This document shows positions 20,804 to 29,686 of a stretch of 64,000 bases of DNA, one piece after another. Within the stretch, counting starts at the first letter, position 1. Every line of letters starts with the position of its first letter. Where the stretch lies: contig NZ_FTNQ01000001.1 of NCBI RefSeq assembly GCF_900156455.1, forward strand, positions 868,001 through 932,000, read 5' to 3'. The notes beneath the pieces are model-generated. The model saw nothing but the letters and a program-made list of their open reading frames with translations, was not told the DNA's origin and did no database searches. The position numbers and the translations under genes are program-made. Source of the stretch: Microbacterium sp. RURRCA19A. GTDB taxonomy: Bacteria > Actinomycetota > Actinomycetes > Actinomycetales > Microbacteriaceae.

Positions 20804-21208
20804 GTGGACACGATTCCCCCCGACGACGCCCTTTCCCCCCAGGATGCCGAGCGCCTCGCCCGGTGGGAGGAGCAGGAGCGTGTCTCCGCCTCCGCCACCC
20901 GCGACATCGCCGACGTGCCCGCCGTCGAGGTCATCACCACCACCGCCGTACACCTCATGAGCGCGGCCGCGGTCAAGGTCGGACTCGCCGACGACCCGCA
21001 GCAGCAGATCGACCTCGACGAGGCCCGCAAGCTCATCAACGCCCTCGCCGGGCTCATCACCGCCGGCGCGCCCGAGATCAGCGACATGCACGCCCGATCG
21101 CTGCGCGACGGCCTTCGCTCGCTCCAGCTCGCCTTCCGCGAAGCCTCCGTCATCCCCGATCCGATCGGCAAGGGTCCGGGCGAGAAGTGGACGGGTCCCG
21201 TCAACTAG
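20804..21208 (+). CDS. DUF1844 domain-containing protein
   Basis: 134-residue soluble protein, function unknown. DUF1844 covers about residues 30-115, with the recognisable IDLDEARKLINALAGL segment. The gene is found next to infC in many actinobacteria, as here, where it is divergent from infC. GTG start with a weak purine-rich site (agagag) upstream. The C-terminus has no membrane segment. A translation-related role is only suggested by its neighbourhood. Confidence 0.88.
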   Translation: MDTIPPDDALSPQDAERLARWEEQERVSASATRDIADVPAVEVITTTAVHLMSAAAVKVGLADDPQQQIDLDEARKLINALAGLITAGAPEISDMHARSLRDGLRSLQLAFREASVIPDPIGKGPGEKWTGPVN

Positions 21209-21260
21209 GTCTCCCGTTCGGGGTACCGGCTACCGAAGCCGTCGCTCGGGGGCGCGCCGG

Positions 21261-22040
21261 TCAGGCGTCGGTGCTGCGGTGAAGCTTGACCGTCAGAGAA
21301 TCCACCAGGACCGCAACGCGATCGTCGGCCGCCCAGCGACGCGCGAGGCGCGCGAGCACGGCATCCAGCTCGTCCTGCTCCAGTCCCGACATCAGCTGCA
21401 GATGCACGATCAGCTCGGGGCCCCGCAATCGACCCGTCGGGTCGCCCGGCTGCACGGCGAGGTCGAGAACCGCGAGCTCGCCCGCGATGCTCTCCTGCAA
21501 CCCGGTGAAGACGGCGGGGGCGGTGTGCGCGGGCTCCCACGACTCGCCCTGGGCGATCGCCCACACCGCGGGGCGGCGCAGCACGAACTCCGTCTCGGAG
21601 GCCGGATCGATGACGATCAGTTCCGTGTCCTCGGACGCCGCGGCCAGAGCGGTGCGGCGGCCGTCCGCGGGGACCGGGCGGGCCGTGGCATCCCAGCGCT
21701 GCATCGCAGCGACCGAAGTGAACACGGGCAACACCTTGCGACCGTCCGGCGCGGCGACCGTCACGATCGACAGCTCCTGGGTCTTGTCGACCTCGAGCCC
21801 GTGGGCGCCGATGCCGTGATCGCCCTTCTCCGCCACCAGCGGGATCAGCAGACGTGCCGTGCGGTACGCCTCGACGACCGCCGCGGCGTCACCCCCGCCC
21901 GCGGCGAACGCCTCCAACGCGACCAGAAGAGCGGGATCCGCGGAGCCGTCGTCGCCGGAGTGCGGATTCGCCTCGAATCGGCGCCCCTCCCAGGGAACTC
22001 CCGCCGAATCGGCGCGATGGTCGTCAGTGTCCGGCGACAT
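21261..22040 (-). CDS. SseB family protein
   Basis: 259-residue soluble protein with an SseB-like N-terminal domain: [15 protein letters not shown] and [12 protein letters not shown] around residues 55-115. SseB proteins are enhancers or accessory proteins of poorly defined function. The ATG at 22040 overlaps the 3' end of hisA by 17 nt (stop at 22024), so it is probably translated from the his mRNA. A longer frame upstream lies within hisA and is rejected. The C-terminal half, which contains a SLTVKLHRS end, is seen in actinobacterial members. Confidence 0.83.
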   Translation of the reverse strand: MSPDTDDHRADSAGVPWEGRRFEANPHSGDDGSADPALLVALEAFAAGGGDAAAVVEAYRTARLLIPLVAEKGDHGIGAHGLEVDKTQELSIVTVAAPDGRKVLPVFTSVAAMQRWDATARPVPADGRRTALAAASEDTELIVIDPASETEFVLRRPAVWAIAQGESWEPAHTAPAVFTGLQESIAGELAVLDLAVQPGDPTGRLRGPELIVHLQLMSGLEQDELDAVLARLARRWAADDRVAVLVDSLTVKLHRSTDA

Positions 22041-22770
22041 CCAGCGCCTCGGCCAGGGTGAACTGGCCCGCGTAGAGCGCCTTGCCCACGATCGCACCCT
22101 CGACGCCCAGCGGCACCAGCTCACGCAGCGCCGCGATGTCGTCCAGGCTCGACACGCCGCCCGAGGCCACGATCGGCTTCGGGGTGCGCTGCGTCAGTTC
22201 GCGCAGGAGGTCCAGGTTCGGGCCGCGGAGCGTGCCGTCCTTCGTGACGTCCGTGACGACGTAGCGGCTGCACCCGGCATCCTCGAGGCGCTCCAGCACC
22301 GTCCACAGGTCGCCGCCGTCACGGGTCCATCCGCGCGCCGCGAGCGTCGTGCCGCGCACGTCGAGCCCCACAGCGATGGCCTCGCCGTACCGGTTGATCA
22401 CGTCGGCGGCCCATTCGGGGTTCTCCAGCGCCGCGGTGCCGAGATTGATGCGGCTCGCGCCGCTCTCCAGAGCCGCCTCGAGCGAACGGTCGTCACGGAT
22501 GCCACCGGAGAGTTCGACCTGCACGCCCTTGACCTGCTTGATGACCTTGCGCATCACCGCGGTGTTGTTGCCACGCCCGAAGGCGGCATCCAGGTCGACG
22601 AGGTGGATCCACGCAGCGCCCTGCCGTGCGAAATCCATCGCGGCATCCACCGGGTCGCCGTAGCTGGTCTCGGTGCCCGCCTCCCCCTGTGTCAGTCGGA
22701 CGGCCTTGCCGTCGGCGACGTCGACCGCCGGGAGAAGGACAAGCTCGGGCGTGGACGCGAAATCGTTCAT
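22024..22770 (-). CDS. hisA: phosphoribosyl isomerase A (HisA/PriA)
   Basis: (beta/alpha)8 isomerase converting ProFAR to PRFAR in histidine synthesis. 248 residues. Catalytic Asp17 in [10 protein letters not shown], a first phosphate loop in ELSGGIRDD, and a second half around [12 protein letters not shown]. Actinobacterial versions (PriA) often also replace TrpF in tryptophan synthesis; dual activity here is inferred from lineage only. The ribosome-binding site GAGGAG is 3 nt from the ATG's CC spacer. It lies 45 bp after hisH. Confidence 0.95.
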   Translation of the reverse strand: MNDFASTPELVLLPAVDVADGKAVRLTQGEAGTETSYGDPVDAAMDFARQGAAWIHLVDLDAAFGRGNNTAVMRKVIKQVKGVQVELSGGIRDDRSLEAALESGASRINLGTAALENPEWAADVINRYGEAIAVGLDVRGTTLAARGWTRDGGDLWTVLERLEDAGCSRYVVTDVTKDGTLRGPNLDLLRELTQRTPKPIVASGGVSSLDDIAALRELVPLGVEGAIVGKALYAGQFTLAEALDVAGH

Positions 22771-22815
22771 GGCTCCTCGTGCCGGCAGGCGCCTCTCGCC
22801 AGCCCGGGCACGAGG

Positions 22816-23463
22816 TCACACAGTAGTCGCGCGCAGCCCGTCGATCCAATTCGCGAGCAACCGGATGCCGGCCTCCCCCGACTTCTCGGGGTGGAACTGC
22901 GTCGCGGCGAGCGGGCCGTTCTCGACAGCCGCCAAGAAGGGCTCGCCGTACGTGCACCAGGTGAGAACCGGCTCGGGGAAGGGGGGCGTGACCTCGAGCG
23001 ACCACTCCTGCGCCGCATACGAGTGCACGAAGTAGAAGCGCTCGTCGGCGATCCCGTCGAACAGGCGCGAGCCCTCTCCCGCCGAAACGGTGTTCCATCC
23101 CATGTGCGGGAGGACGGGGGCCGAGAGCTCGGATACGGTGCCCGGCCATTCGCCCAGTCCCTCGGTGTCGGTGCCGCGCTCGATTCCGCGGCCGAACATC
23201 ACCTGCATGCCCACGCAGATCCCGAGAACGGGCCGCCCGCCGGCCAGGCGGCGATCGATGATCTCGCCGCCGCGGCTGGCGTTCAGGGCGCCCATCACGG
23301 CACTGAAAGCACCCACACCGGGCACCAGCAGCCCGTCCGCGTCGAGGAGCAGCGACCTGTCGGAGGTGAGGCGTGCGTCCGCACCCGCCTCGATGAGAGC
23401 CTTGACGGCCGAGTGGACGTTGCCCGAACCGTAGTCGAGGACCGCGACGACCGGCCTGCTCAC
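22816..23463 (-). CDS. hisH: imidazole glycerol phosphate synthase, glutaminase subunit
   Basis: Provides ammonia to HisF for imidazole ring formation. 215 residues, class I glutamine amidotransferase: [10 protein letters not shown] at the N-terminus, oxyanion-loop VPGVGAF, nucleophile Cys83 in GICVGMQ, and the His-Glu pair in TQFHPEKSG near the end. The GTG start overlaps the hisB stop (GTGA). The partner hisF is not in this window. Confidence 0.96.
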   Translation of the reverse strand: MSRPVVAVLDYGSGNVHSAVKALIEAGADARLTSDRSLLLDADGLLVPGVGAFSAVMGALNASRGGEIIDRRLAGGRPVLGICVGMQVMFGRGIERGTDTEGLGEWPGTVSELSAPVLPHMGWNTVSAGEGSRLFDGIADERFYFVHSYAAQEWSLEVTPPFPEPVLTWCTYGEPFLAAVENGPLAATQFHPEKSGEAGIRLLANWIDGLRATTV

Positions 23464-24074
23464 AGGGCGCCCTTGGTGCTGGGGATGCCGTCGACGAGCG
23501 GGTCGAACGCCTTCGCCTGGCGGAACGCGCGCGCCAGGGCCTTGTACTCGGCCTCGGCGATGTGGTGCGGATCGCGGCCGCCGAGGACACGCACGTGCAC
23601 GGTGAGTCCGGCGTGGATCGAGATCGCCTCGAACGAGTGGCGCACGAGCGAACCCGTGAAGTGCCCGCCGATGAGGTGGTGCTCGAAGCCGGCGGGCTCG
23701 CCGGTGTGGACCAGGTAGGGGCGCCCGCTGATGTCGACGACCGCCTGCGCGAGAGCCTCGTCGAGGGGGACGAGCGCGTCGCCGTAGCGCGAGATGCCGG
23801 CCTTGTCGCCCAACGCCTGGCGAATCGCCTGTCCGAGCACGATCGAGGTGTCCTCGACGGTGTGGTGCGCGTCGATGTGCGTGTCGCCCGTGGCGGTGAC
23901 ACGCAGGTCGGTCAGCGAGTGCTTCGCGAAGGCCGTCAGCATGTGGTCGAAGAACGGCACGCTCGTGGAGATGTGGCTCGCACCCGTGCCGTCCAGATCG
24001 AGGGACAGCTCCACCCGGGACTCGCTCGTCTCGCGGACGATCGTGGCGGTACGGGGCGTGACGGGGCCGGTCAT
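23460..24074 (-). CDS. hisB: imidazoleglycerol-phosphate dehydratase
   Basis: Mn-dependent dehydration of IGP. 204 residues, monofunctional type (no phosphatase domain). Two metal-binding His clusters are visible: DAHHTVEDT around 67-75 and [18 protein letters not shown] around 143-160, plus [17 protein letters not shown] near 175. The ATG at 24074 overlaps the hisC stop (ATGA). Longer open frames across hisC are shadows. Confidence 0.96.
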   Translation of the reverse strand: MTGPVTPRTATIVRETSESRVELSLDLDGTGASHISTSVPFFDHMLTAFAKHSLTDLRVTATGDTHIDAHHTVEDTSIVLGQAIRQALGDKAGISRYGDALVPLDEALAQAVVDISGRPYLVHTGEPAGFEHHLIGGHFTGSLVRHSFEAISIHAGLTVHVRVLGGRDPHHIAEAEYKALARAFRQAKAFDPLVDGIPSTKGAL

Positions 24075-25156
24075 GCTCGCGATCCTACCGACGCCAGGGC
24101 GTCGAGGAACGCGGTGGTCTCGTCGGCCGTCCCGGCGGTCACGCGCAGGTGGTGCGGAATTCCGACGTCGCGGATGAGGACGCCGCGGTCGTAGAGCGCC
24201 TGCCACGTGGCCGCCGGCTCGTCGACGCCGCCGAAGAGCACGAAGTTCGTCCACGACTCGTGCGCGGTGTACCCCAGCGCCGCCACGGTGGCGGAGATCC
24301 GGTCGCGCTGGGCGACGATCTCGTCGACCATGGAGAGCATCGTGTCGGCGTGCCCCAGCGCTGCGGTCGCCGCGGCCTGGGTGAGCGCACTGAGGTGGTA
24401 CGGCAGGCGCACGAGACGGAGTGCGTCGGCGATGGCGGGGTCGGCTGCGAGGTACCCGACCCGGGCCCCGGCGAAAGCGAAAGCCTTGCTCATCGTGCGG
24501 GACACCACCAGACGCGGGCGTCCGGGGAGCAGTGTGACCGCGGAGGGCTCGTCGTGGGGGGCGAACTCCTGGTACGCCTCGTCGACGATCACGATGCCGT
24601 CGGTGACCGCGTAGACGGCCTCGATCACGTCGAGTCCCAGCGGAGTGCCGGTGGGGTTGTTCGGGGCGCACAGGAACACGACGTCGGGGTTCTCGCGCAC
24701 CACCTGCTCGGCGGCGAACGCCGGGCTGAGCGTGAAGTCGTGTTCGCGCTCCCCCGCGATCCACTCGGCACCCGTGGCGCGCGTGAGGATCGGATACATC
24801 GAGTAGGTGGGAGCGAAGCCCATCGCCCGACGACCCGGACCCCCGAACGCCTGCAGAACGTGCTGCAGAACCTCGTTCGACCCGTTGGCCGCCCAGATCT
24901 GCTCGCGGACGAGACCGTGGCCCAGATAATCGGCGAAGGCCTCACGCAGGGCGGTGAACTCGCGGTCGGGGTAGCGGTTGACGTCGCGCAACGCCCGCGC
25001 GATGGCGTCCAGGATGTCGTCCGCCACTTCGGACGGTACGGGATGCGTGTTCTCGTTCACGTTGAGGGCGACAGGCAGGGCCGCCTGGGGCGCTCCGTAG
25101 GGAGTCATTCCCCGGAGGTCATCGCGAAGAGGAAGGTCGTCGAGGCGCACGGTCAC
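24071..25156 (-). CDS. hisC: histidinol-phosphate aminotransferase
   Basis: PLP-dependent fold type I aminotransferase making histidinol phosphate. 361 residues from GTG. The PLP lysine is Lys224 in [26 protein letters not shown] near the start and [10 protein letters not shown] around 163-172 bind substrate and cofactor. A TACCAT -10 box (25164-25169) ends 7 nt before the GTG at 25156, so the leaderless start is preferred over the ATG three codons earlier, which overlaps the -10 box. First gene of hisC-hisB-hisH-hisA; hisG, hisD, hisF and hisI are not here. Confidence 0.94.
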   Translation of the reverse strand: MTVRLDDLPLRDDLRGMTPYGAPQAALPVALNVNENTHPVPSEVADDILDAIARALRDVNRYPDREFTALREAFADYLGHGLVREQIWAANGSNEVLQHVLQAFGGPGRRAMGFAPTYSMYPILTRATGAEWIAGEREHDFTLSPAFAAEQVVRENPDVVFLCAPNNPTGTPLGLDVIEAVYAVTDGIVIVDEAYQEFAPHDEPSAVTLLPGRPRLVVSRTMSKAFAFAGARVGYLAADPAIADALRLVRLPYHLSALTQAAATAALGHADTMLSMVDEIVAQRDRISATVAALGYTAHESWTNFVLFGGVDEPAATWQALYDRGVLIRDVGIPHHLRVTAGTADETTAFLDALASVGSRA

Positions 25157-25189
25157 CTCACCCATGGTAGGCGGCGACGCCCCCGCAGA

Positions 25190-25540
25190 TCACCGCCCCG
25201 GCGCGTAGGCGGTGGGGATCGCGATGCGCTGTCCCGCCGTGACCGAACCGTTCTCGAGAGCGTTGAGGCGAGAGATCTCGGCGACGACGTCGCGAGGATC
25301 GGACCCGGGGGCGACATCTTCGGCGATCGACCAGAGCGTCTCGCCGCTCATCACGGTGATCTCGGTGAAAGTTCCGGCGGACGCACCCGATTCGTTCGAG
25401 GCGAGGGCCGCCCCGCCGCCGACGACGGCGAGTGCGAGCGCGACGACCACGGGGAGCGCGGCCAGGAAGGCGAACACGCGACGTCCGCGCGCGGTCAGAC
25501 GCAGGCGGGTGGCGGGGGCGGTGACGGCGATGCTGGTCAT
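25190..25540 (-). CDS. membrane-anchored LysM protein divergent from lexA (SOS division-inhibitor-like)
   Basis: 116 residues: a basic cytoplasmic N-terminus, one membrane helix (about 22-44), and a LysM peptidoglycan-binding domain (about 60-110, TVMSGETLWSIAEDV...LNALENGSVTAGQRIAIP). Position and architecture match genes beside lexA that block division during SOS: YneA in Bacillus, DivS in Corynebacterium and Rv2719c/ChiZ in Mycobacterium. A near-consensus promoter (TTGACA, 18 nt, TAGATT) overlaps two LexA-like boxes, which supports damage induction. The functional equivalence is inference. Ribosome-binding site GAGGAG. Confidence 0.85.
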   Translation of the reverse strand: MTSIAVTAPATRLRLTARGRRVFAFLAALPVVVALALAVVGGGAALASNESGASAGTFTEITVMSGETLWSIAEDVAPGSDPRDVVAEISRLNALENGSVTAGQRIAIPTAYAPGR

Positions 25541-25561
25541 GGTGTGCTCCTCGGTGGGGAG

Positions 25562-25606
25562 AGATTCGCACCCCACCCTCGGCCGGGAGGGCGGTGGTGC
25601 GAATCT
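25562..25606 (-). promoter_or_regulatory. long hairpin at the 5' end of the LysM mRNA
   Basis: Outer arms AGATTCGCACC (25562-25572) and GGTGCGAATCT (25596-25606) are perfectly complementary over 11 bp. An inner stem CCCTC/GAGGG sits within. The hairpin begins almost at the predicted transcription start (about 25608) and ends about 20 nt before the start codon. It could stabilise the mRNA or limit ribosome access. Confidence 0.55.
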
Positions 25607-25626
25607 GTATTCCGAATCTATCTTCG
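25600..25626. promoter_or_regulatory. tandem LexA-like (SOS) boxes
   Basis: Two 14-mers overlap by one base: CGAATCTGTATTCC (25600-25613) and CGAATCTATCTTCG (25613-25626). Both fit the CGAA-n6-TTCG spacing of the Gram-positive LexA box (CGAACnnnnGTTCG). On the minus strand they read GGAATACAGATTCG and CGAAGATAGATTCG, and the box upstream of recA shares the same AGATTCG half. They lie over and just downstream of the LysM -10 box. Confidence 0.62.
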
Positions 25627-25644
25627 ATACTGTGAACCTGTCAA
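25615..25644 (-). promoter_or_regulatory. promoter of the LysM gene
   Basis: A perfect -35 TTGACA (25639-25644), an 18-nt spacer and -10 TAGATT (25615-25620) on the minus strand. The LexA-like boxes cover the -10 box, so LexA binding would block this promoter. Confidence 0.72.
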
Positions 25645-25800
25645 CACCGGTTCAGTCGGAGAACGATCGAACGCGACACGCGGAGAGCTCCACAGCGATC
25701 GAGTGATCCACCGGATACGGTTTCGACGAGGAGACCTCACCACGGACCTCCGACATTCGAATTTCCGCCGCATCCACGACGCGGCGCGAGGGGAGCACAC

Positions 25801-26490
25801 ATGACCGACGCGACGACCGCAGCCGGCCGCGAACGGCCGCAGACCCGGCGCCGGAAGAGCCTGAGCGACAAGCAACTCGCCATCCTCGAGGTCATCCAGC
25901 GCTCGATCGCCCGGCACGGCTACCCGCCGAGCATGCGGGAGATCGGCGACGCGGTGGGACTCAAGTCGCTCTCGAGCGTCACCCACCAGCTGAACCAGCT
26001 CGAGCTCAGCGGATATCTCCGCCGCGACCCCGGGAAGACGCGCGCGATGGAGGTGCTGATCGACCTGCCCGGCACCGCCGCCGAGAACCCCGCCGACACG
26101 GCACCCGCGGTCGGCGACGCCGCCCTCGTCCCGCTCGTCGGCCGGATCGCCGCGGGCGTGCCCATCACCGCCGACCAGCAGGTCGAGGAGATCTTCCCCC
26201 TTCCCCGCCAGCTCGTCGGCAAGGGCGAACTGTTCATGCTCAAGGTCTCGGGCGACTCGATGATCGACGCGGCGATCTGCGACGGCGACTGGGTGGTCGT
26301 GCGGACGCAGTCCACCGCCGAGAACGGCGAAATCGTTGCGGCCATGTTGGACGGAGAGGCCACCGTCAAGACCTTCCGTCGCCGCGACGGCCACACGTGG
26401 CTCCTCCCCCGCAACTCCGCGTTCGAGCCGATCCTGGGCGACGAGGCCGTCGTCCTCGGCCGCGTCGTGGCGGTCCTGCGTACGGTGTGA
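25801..26490 (+). CDS. lexA: SOS-response repressor and protease LexA
   Basis: Represses DNA-damage genes and self-cleaves when stimulated by RecA filaments. 229 residues. Winged helix-turn-helix N-terminal domain (about 20-85, [21 protein letters not shown]). Cleavage site Ala118-Gly119 in RIAAGVPI. Catalytic dyad Ser153 (SGDSMIDAA) and Lys190 (ATVKTF). The ribosome-binding site GAGGGGAG lies 6-9 nt before the ATG. Divergent from the LysM gene with 260 bp between them. Confidence 0.97.
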   Translation: MTDATTAAGRERPQTRRRKSLSDKQLAILEVIQRSIARHGYPPSMREIGDAVGLKSLSSVTHQLNQLELSGYLRRDPGKTRAMEVLIDLPGTAAENPADTAPAVGDAALVPLVGRIAAGVPITADQQVEEIFPLPRQLVGKGELFMLKVSGDSMIDAAICDGDWVVVRTQSTAENGEIVAAMLDGEATVKTFRRRDGHTWLLPRNSAFEPILGDEAVVLGRVVAVLRTV

Positions 26491-26507
26491 CGTGTGACGG
26501 CACCTCG

Positions 26508-26547
26508 GGAGGCCGGATGCACGCTTCTCGGTGCGCATCCGGCCTCC
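26508..26547 (+). terminator. terminator of lexA
   Basis: 12-bp arms GGAGGCCGGATG and CATCCGGCCTCC extend inward through GCAC/GTGC with one bulged G. Starts 17 nt after the lexA stop. Confidence 0.8.
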
Positions 26548-26634
26548 GCCGTTGCGGGCCCGTGTCCACAGGCGTCTGATCGCGAGTGGGGGGCACCCCT
26601 AACATGACAAGGACACCTCGAGAGAGCGAGTCCC

Positions 26635-27642
26635 GTGTCGTCTCCCAGCGCCGCCGCCGCACCTCCGCCCACCGACGTGCCGGGCGTTCCCGCCGATCCG
26701 GCCGTCGGAGCGCCGCCCGCGGAGCAGGCCGCTCCGCTCCCTCCGTCGGCCGGGGGTCGGCGTCCGCGCGCGAGCGTCGTCGTGCTCGCGGCCCTGCTGA
26801 CCGTCTTCGTCGCCGCCGTCGGACTCGGATTCCTGTGGCTGGCCACTCAATTGCAGGAAGCCCGCACGCAGATCGACGATCAGCGGCAGCAGATCGACGA
26901 CCAGCAGCAGCGCCTCGACGAGCAGCAGGAGATGATCGACCGCAAGGAGCAGTTCGGTGCGGCGATGAACGACCTGTACGCGACAGTCGATCCTCTCGTC
27001 GGTCTCCCCTACGCCACGATCGTGCCGTGGTACCGCGTGGAGGATCTCGCTGATCGCGCGTGGATCCACCGGCGGAACCCCGCTGCGCTCGATCAGGAGG
27101 TCGCCGATCTCCAGAGACTGACATCGGAGATCTCGGCGCACTCGGCCGCGGTGACGGCGCAAGCGGCGTCGAACGCGTCGGGGACCGCGTGGGAGGCGAC
27201 GCTGGACAGCCTCGGACGGGGCTGGGTCTCGACCGTCTTCGAAGACGCCACGCCTTGCGGTGCCACCGCTCTGGCGTGCGTCTCCGGGGCGGAGCCGTTC
27301 ACCGTGCACGTCCGGGCGGACTCTCGCACGGACCCGACCATGACCGACTGGATCCGCACGGGCGCCGCCTACCACGAGTACGCCCACGTCCTGCAGTTCA
27401 CCAACCCCCAGCCGACGGACGACGCCCTCGCCTCCTTCGGCGGCGACGTCGAGACGATGGCCGACTGCTACGCACTGACGTTCCTGGACGGCTGGTCGCT
27501 CGATCACAAGGTCGCGATCGACGCCTACTCGTACTACGAGGTCAACGTCGGGTACGGCTACACGTGCGACGCGAACCAGCGTCAGGTCATCCGCGACTGG
27601 GTCGGTCGCCTCGGCGTGACGCATCAGGTCGTCGGCGGCTGA
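26635..27642 (+). CDS. membrane-anchored protein with zincin-type HExxH motif
   Basis: 335 residues of unassigned family. A Pro/Ala-rich N-terminus (1-45), one membrane helix (about 47-70), a Gln/Asp-rich coiled coil (about 73-105), then an extracytoplasmic domain. HEYAH at 247-251 followed by ETMADCYA at 273-280 repeats the layout of YpfJ-type neutral zinc metallopeptidases (HEYGH, then E..ADCYAG), so a zinc peptidase is likely: two His, a catalytic Glu and a distal Glu. Four cysteines (208, 215, 278 and one near 305) could pair outside the cell. GTG start. A TAACAT box lies about 37 nt upstream, so this one has a leader. Confidence 0.75.
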   Translation: MSSPSAAAAPPPTDVPGVPADPAVGAPPAEQAAPLPPSAGGRRPRASVVVLAALLTVFVAAVGLGFLWLATQLQEARTQIDDQRQQIDDQQQRLDEQQEMIDRKEQFGAAMNDLYATVDPLVGLPYATIVPWYRVEDLADRAWIHRRNPAALDQEVADLQRLTSEISAHSAAVTAQAASNASGTAWEATLDSLGRGWVSTVFEDATPCGATALACVSGAEPFTVHVRADSRTDPTMTDWIRTGAAYHEYAHVLQFTNPQPTDDALASFGGDVETMADCYALTFLDGWSLDHKVAIDAYSYYEVNVGYGYTCDANQRQVIRDWVGRLGVTHQVVGG

Positions 27643-27741
27643 GAGGCCCTCGCCCGCGGGCGGACGCACCGGTACGGTCGCTTCCCCGCGGCGACCGACG
27701 CACGGCGTGGCATGTCCGACCCGGTCCGTAGGGTGGATGCC

Positions 27742-29628
27742 ATGCCGCAGACGCTCCCCTACGGGTCCTGGCCCTCTCCCCTGACGCCCGAGACGGTCTC
27801 CCGATCGTCGCCGCGGCTGGACGGCGCGCGCATCGTCGGCGACGACGTGTGGTGGGGCGAATCCGTCCCGAGCGAGGGCGGGCGCGTCGCCGTCCGGCGG
27901 CGAAGGGCGGACGGATCGATCGAGACGGTGCTCCCCGCGCCCGGCAACGCACGGTCCTCCGTGCACGAGTACGGCGGCGGTGCGTGGACCGCGTCCGACG
28001 ACGGCGAGCTGTTCTACGTCGAGAAGTCCGACCAGCGCGTCTACGCGCTCCGGCCGGGCGGAGAGCCGCGCGCTCTGACCCCCGCGGACGGCGACGTCCG
28101 GCATGGCGGCCTGTCCTGGCAGCACGACGCCCTCCTCGCGGTCCGCGAGACCCACGGAGCCGCGCGGGTCCCCGCGCGTGCAATCGTGCGGATCCCGCTC
28201 GACGGCTCCGGCGCGGAGGTGCTCGCCGCGGGCAGCGCGTTCCTCGCCCACCCCGCGCTCTCCCCCGACGGCCGACGCCTGGCCTGGATCGCGTGGGACC
28301 ACCCGGACATGCCGTGGGACGCCACCGTCCTGCGGGTCGCGGATCTCGCCACCGGAGCCGTGCGCGATCTCGCCGGCGGCGATCGGCGCGCGCCGCTCCA
28401 GCCAGTCTGGATCGGTGACGACGAGCTGCTCTACGCCGACGATCCGGAAGGCCGGTGGAATCTCTTCCGCCGTCCGCTCGACGGCGATGCCCAGCCCGTC
28501 GCCCCGGCCGACGCCGACACGGGCGGACCGGTCTGGGTCCTCGGCACCCGGTGGTTCGGCGCCACCCCCGACGGTCGCATCATCGCCGTGCGCACGGACG
28601 GCGGCGACGAGATCGTCGAGATCGCGCCCAGCGGCATCCGCCTGCTCGACGTGCCGGTGGTCGCGGGCGCCTCGATCGACGATGTGCGGGGCTCCCGCGC
28701 CCTCGTCTCGGGCTCCGACGCCACGGGACTGTCGGGGCTGTGGTCCATCGACCTCGACACCGGGGAGATCGCTCGGGTCGGAGGCGGCGACCGCCCGGGT
28801 GCCGAATGGATGCCGACCGCCCGCGCGCTCACCACCGAGGGCCCCCACGGCCCGGTGCACGCCCATGCGTACCCACCGACGAACCCCGACGTGACGGCTC
28901 CGGAGGGCGAACGCCCGCCGTACGTCGTCCTCGTCCACGGCGGTCCGACCTCTCATGTCGGACCCGCCCCCTCGCCGAAGACGGCCTTCTTCACGAGCCG
29001 CGGGATCGGCGTGCTCGACGTCAACTACGGCGGTTCCACGGGCTACGGCCGCGCCTATCGCGAGCGACTGCGGGGTCAGTGGGGGGTCGTGGATGTCGAC
29101 GACGTCGCGGCGGCGGCATCCGCTCTCGCGTCCGCCGGCCTCGCCGACCCCCGACGCCTCGCGATCGCCGGCGGATCCGCGGGCGGCTGGACCGTGCTCG
29201 CCGCCGTGACGAACACCGACGTGTTCTCGGCCGGGATATCCCGCTACGGCGTCGGCGATGCGCGGGCGCTCGCGGAGGACACCCACGACTTCGAGGCGCG
29301 CTACCTCGACGGTCTCATCGGGCCGCTCCCCGAAGCCGAAGCGGTCTACCTCGACAGGTCACCGCTGACGCACCCGGAGCGCTTCCGTGTCCCTCTCCTG
29401 ATCCTGCAGGGCGCGGAAGACCGCGTCGTCCCGCCGTCGCAGGCCGAAGCGATCCGCGACGCCCTCGCCGCCCACGGAGTCGCGCACTCGTACGTCCTGT
29501 ACGAGGGCGAGGGTCACGGCTTCCGTCGAGCGGAGACCGTCGTGGACTCCCTTCAGCGCGAGCTCGGCTTCCTCGGCGCGGTGTTCGGGTTCGACACCCC
29601 CGGCATCCCTCCGTTCACCCTCGACTGA
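27742..29628 (+). CDS. S9 prolyl-oligopeptidase-family serine peptidase
   Basis: 628 residues, cytoplasmic (no signal peptide). N-terminal beta-propeller-like region with repeated DG/SPDGRR segments (about 1-370), then an alpha/beta-hydrolase domain. Catalytic Ser479 in GGSAGG, Asp560 in GAEDRVVPP and His592 in GEGHGF. Likely a dipeptidyl or acylaminoacyl peptidase; substrate unknown. The ATG at 27742 is preferred over an in-frame start 10 codons earlier because a TAGGGT -10 box (27729-27734) lies 7 nt upstream, indicating a leaderless mRNA. Confidence 0.92.
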   Translation: MPQTLPYGSWPSPLTPETVSRSSPRLDGARIVGDDVWWGESVPSEGGRVAVRRRRADGSIETVLPAPGNARSSVHEYGGGAWTASDDGELFYVEKSDQRVYALRPGGEPRALTPADGDVRHGGLSWQHDALLAVRETHGAARVPARAIVRIPLDGSGAEVLAAGSAFLAHPALSPDGRRLAWIAWDHPDMPWDATVLRVADLATGAVRDLAGGDRRAPLQPVWIGDDELLYADDPEGRWNLFRRPLDGDAQPVAPADADTGGPVWVLGTRWFGATPDGRIIAVRTDGGDEIVEIAPSGIRLLDVPVVAGASIDDVRGSRALVSGSDATGLSGLWSIDLDTGEIARVGGGDRPGAEWMPTARALTTEGPHGPVHAHAYPPTNPDVTAPEGERPPYVVLVHGGPTSHVGPAPSPKTAFFTSRGIGVLDVNYGGSTGYGRAYRERLRGQWGVVDVDDVAAAASALASAGLADPRRLAIAGGSAGGWTVLAAVTNTDVFSAGISRYGVGDARALAEDTHDFEARYLDGLIGPLPEAEAVYLDRSPLTHPERFRVPLLILQGAEDRVVPPSQAEAIRDALAAHGVAHSYVLYEGEGHGFRRAETVVDSLQRELGFLGAVFGFDTPGIPPFTLD

Positions 29629-29637
29629 CCGGGCGGA

Positions 29638-29675
29638 CACGACGACGCCCTGCCGGGCAGCGGGGCGTCGTCGTG
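29638..29675. terminator. bidirectional terminator between S9 peptidase and hflX
   Basis: A perfect 13-bp stem CACGACGACGCCC/GGGCGTCGTCGTG with a 12-nt loop, placed 9 nt after one stop and 11 nt after the other between convergent genes. Confidence 0.85.
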
Positions 29676-29686
29676 GAGGAAGTCGA

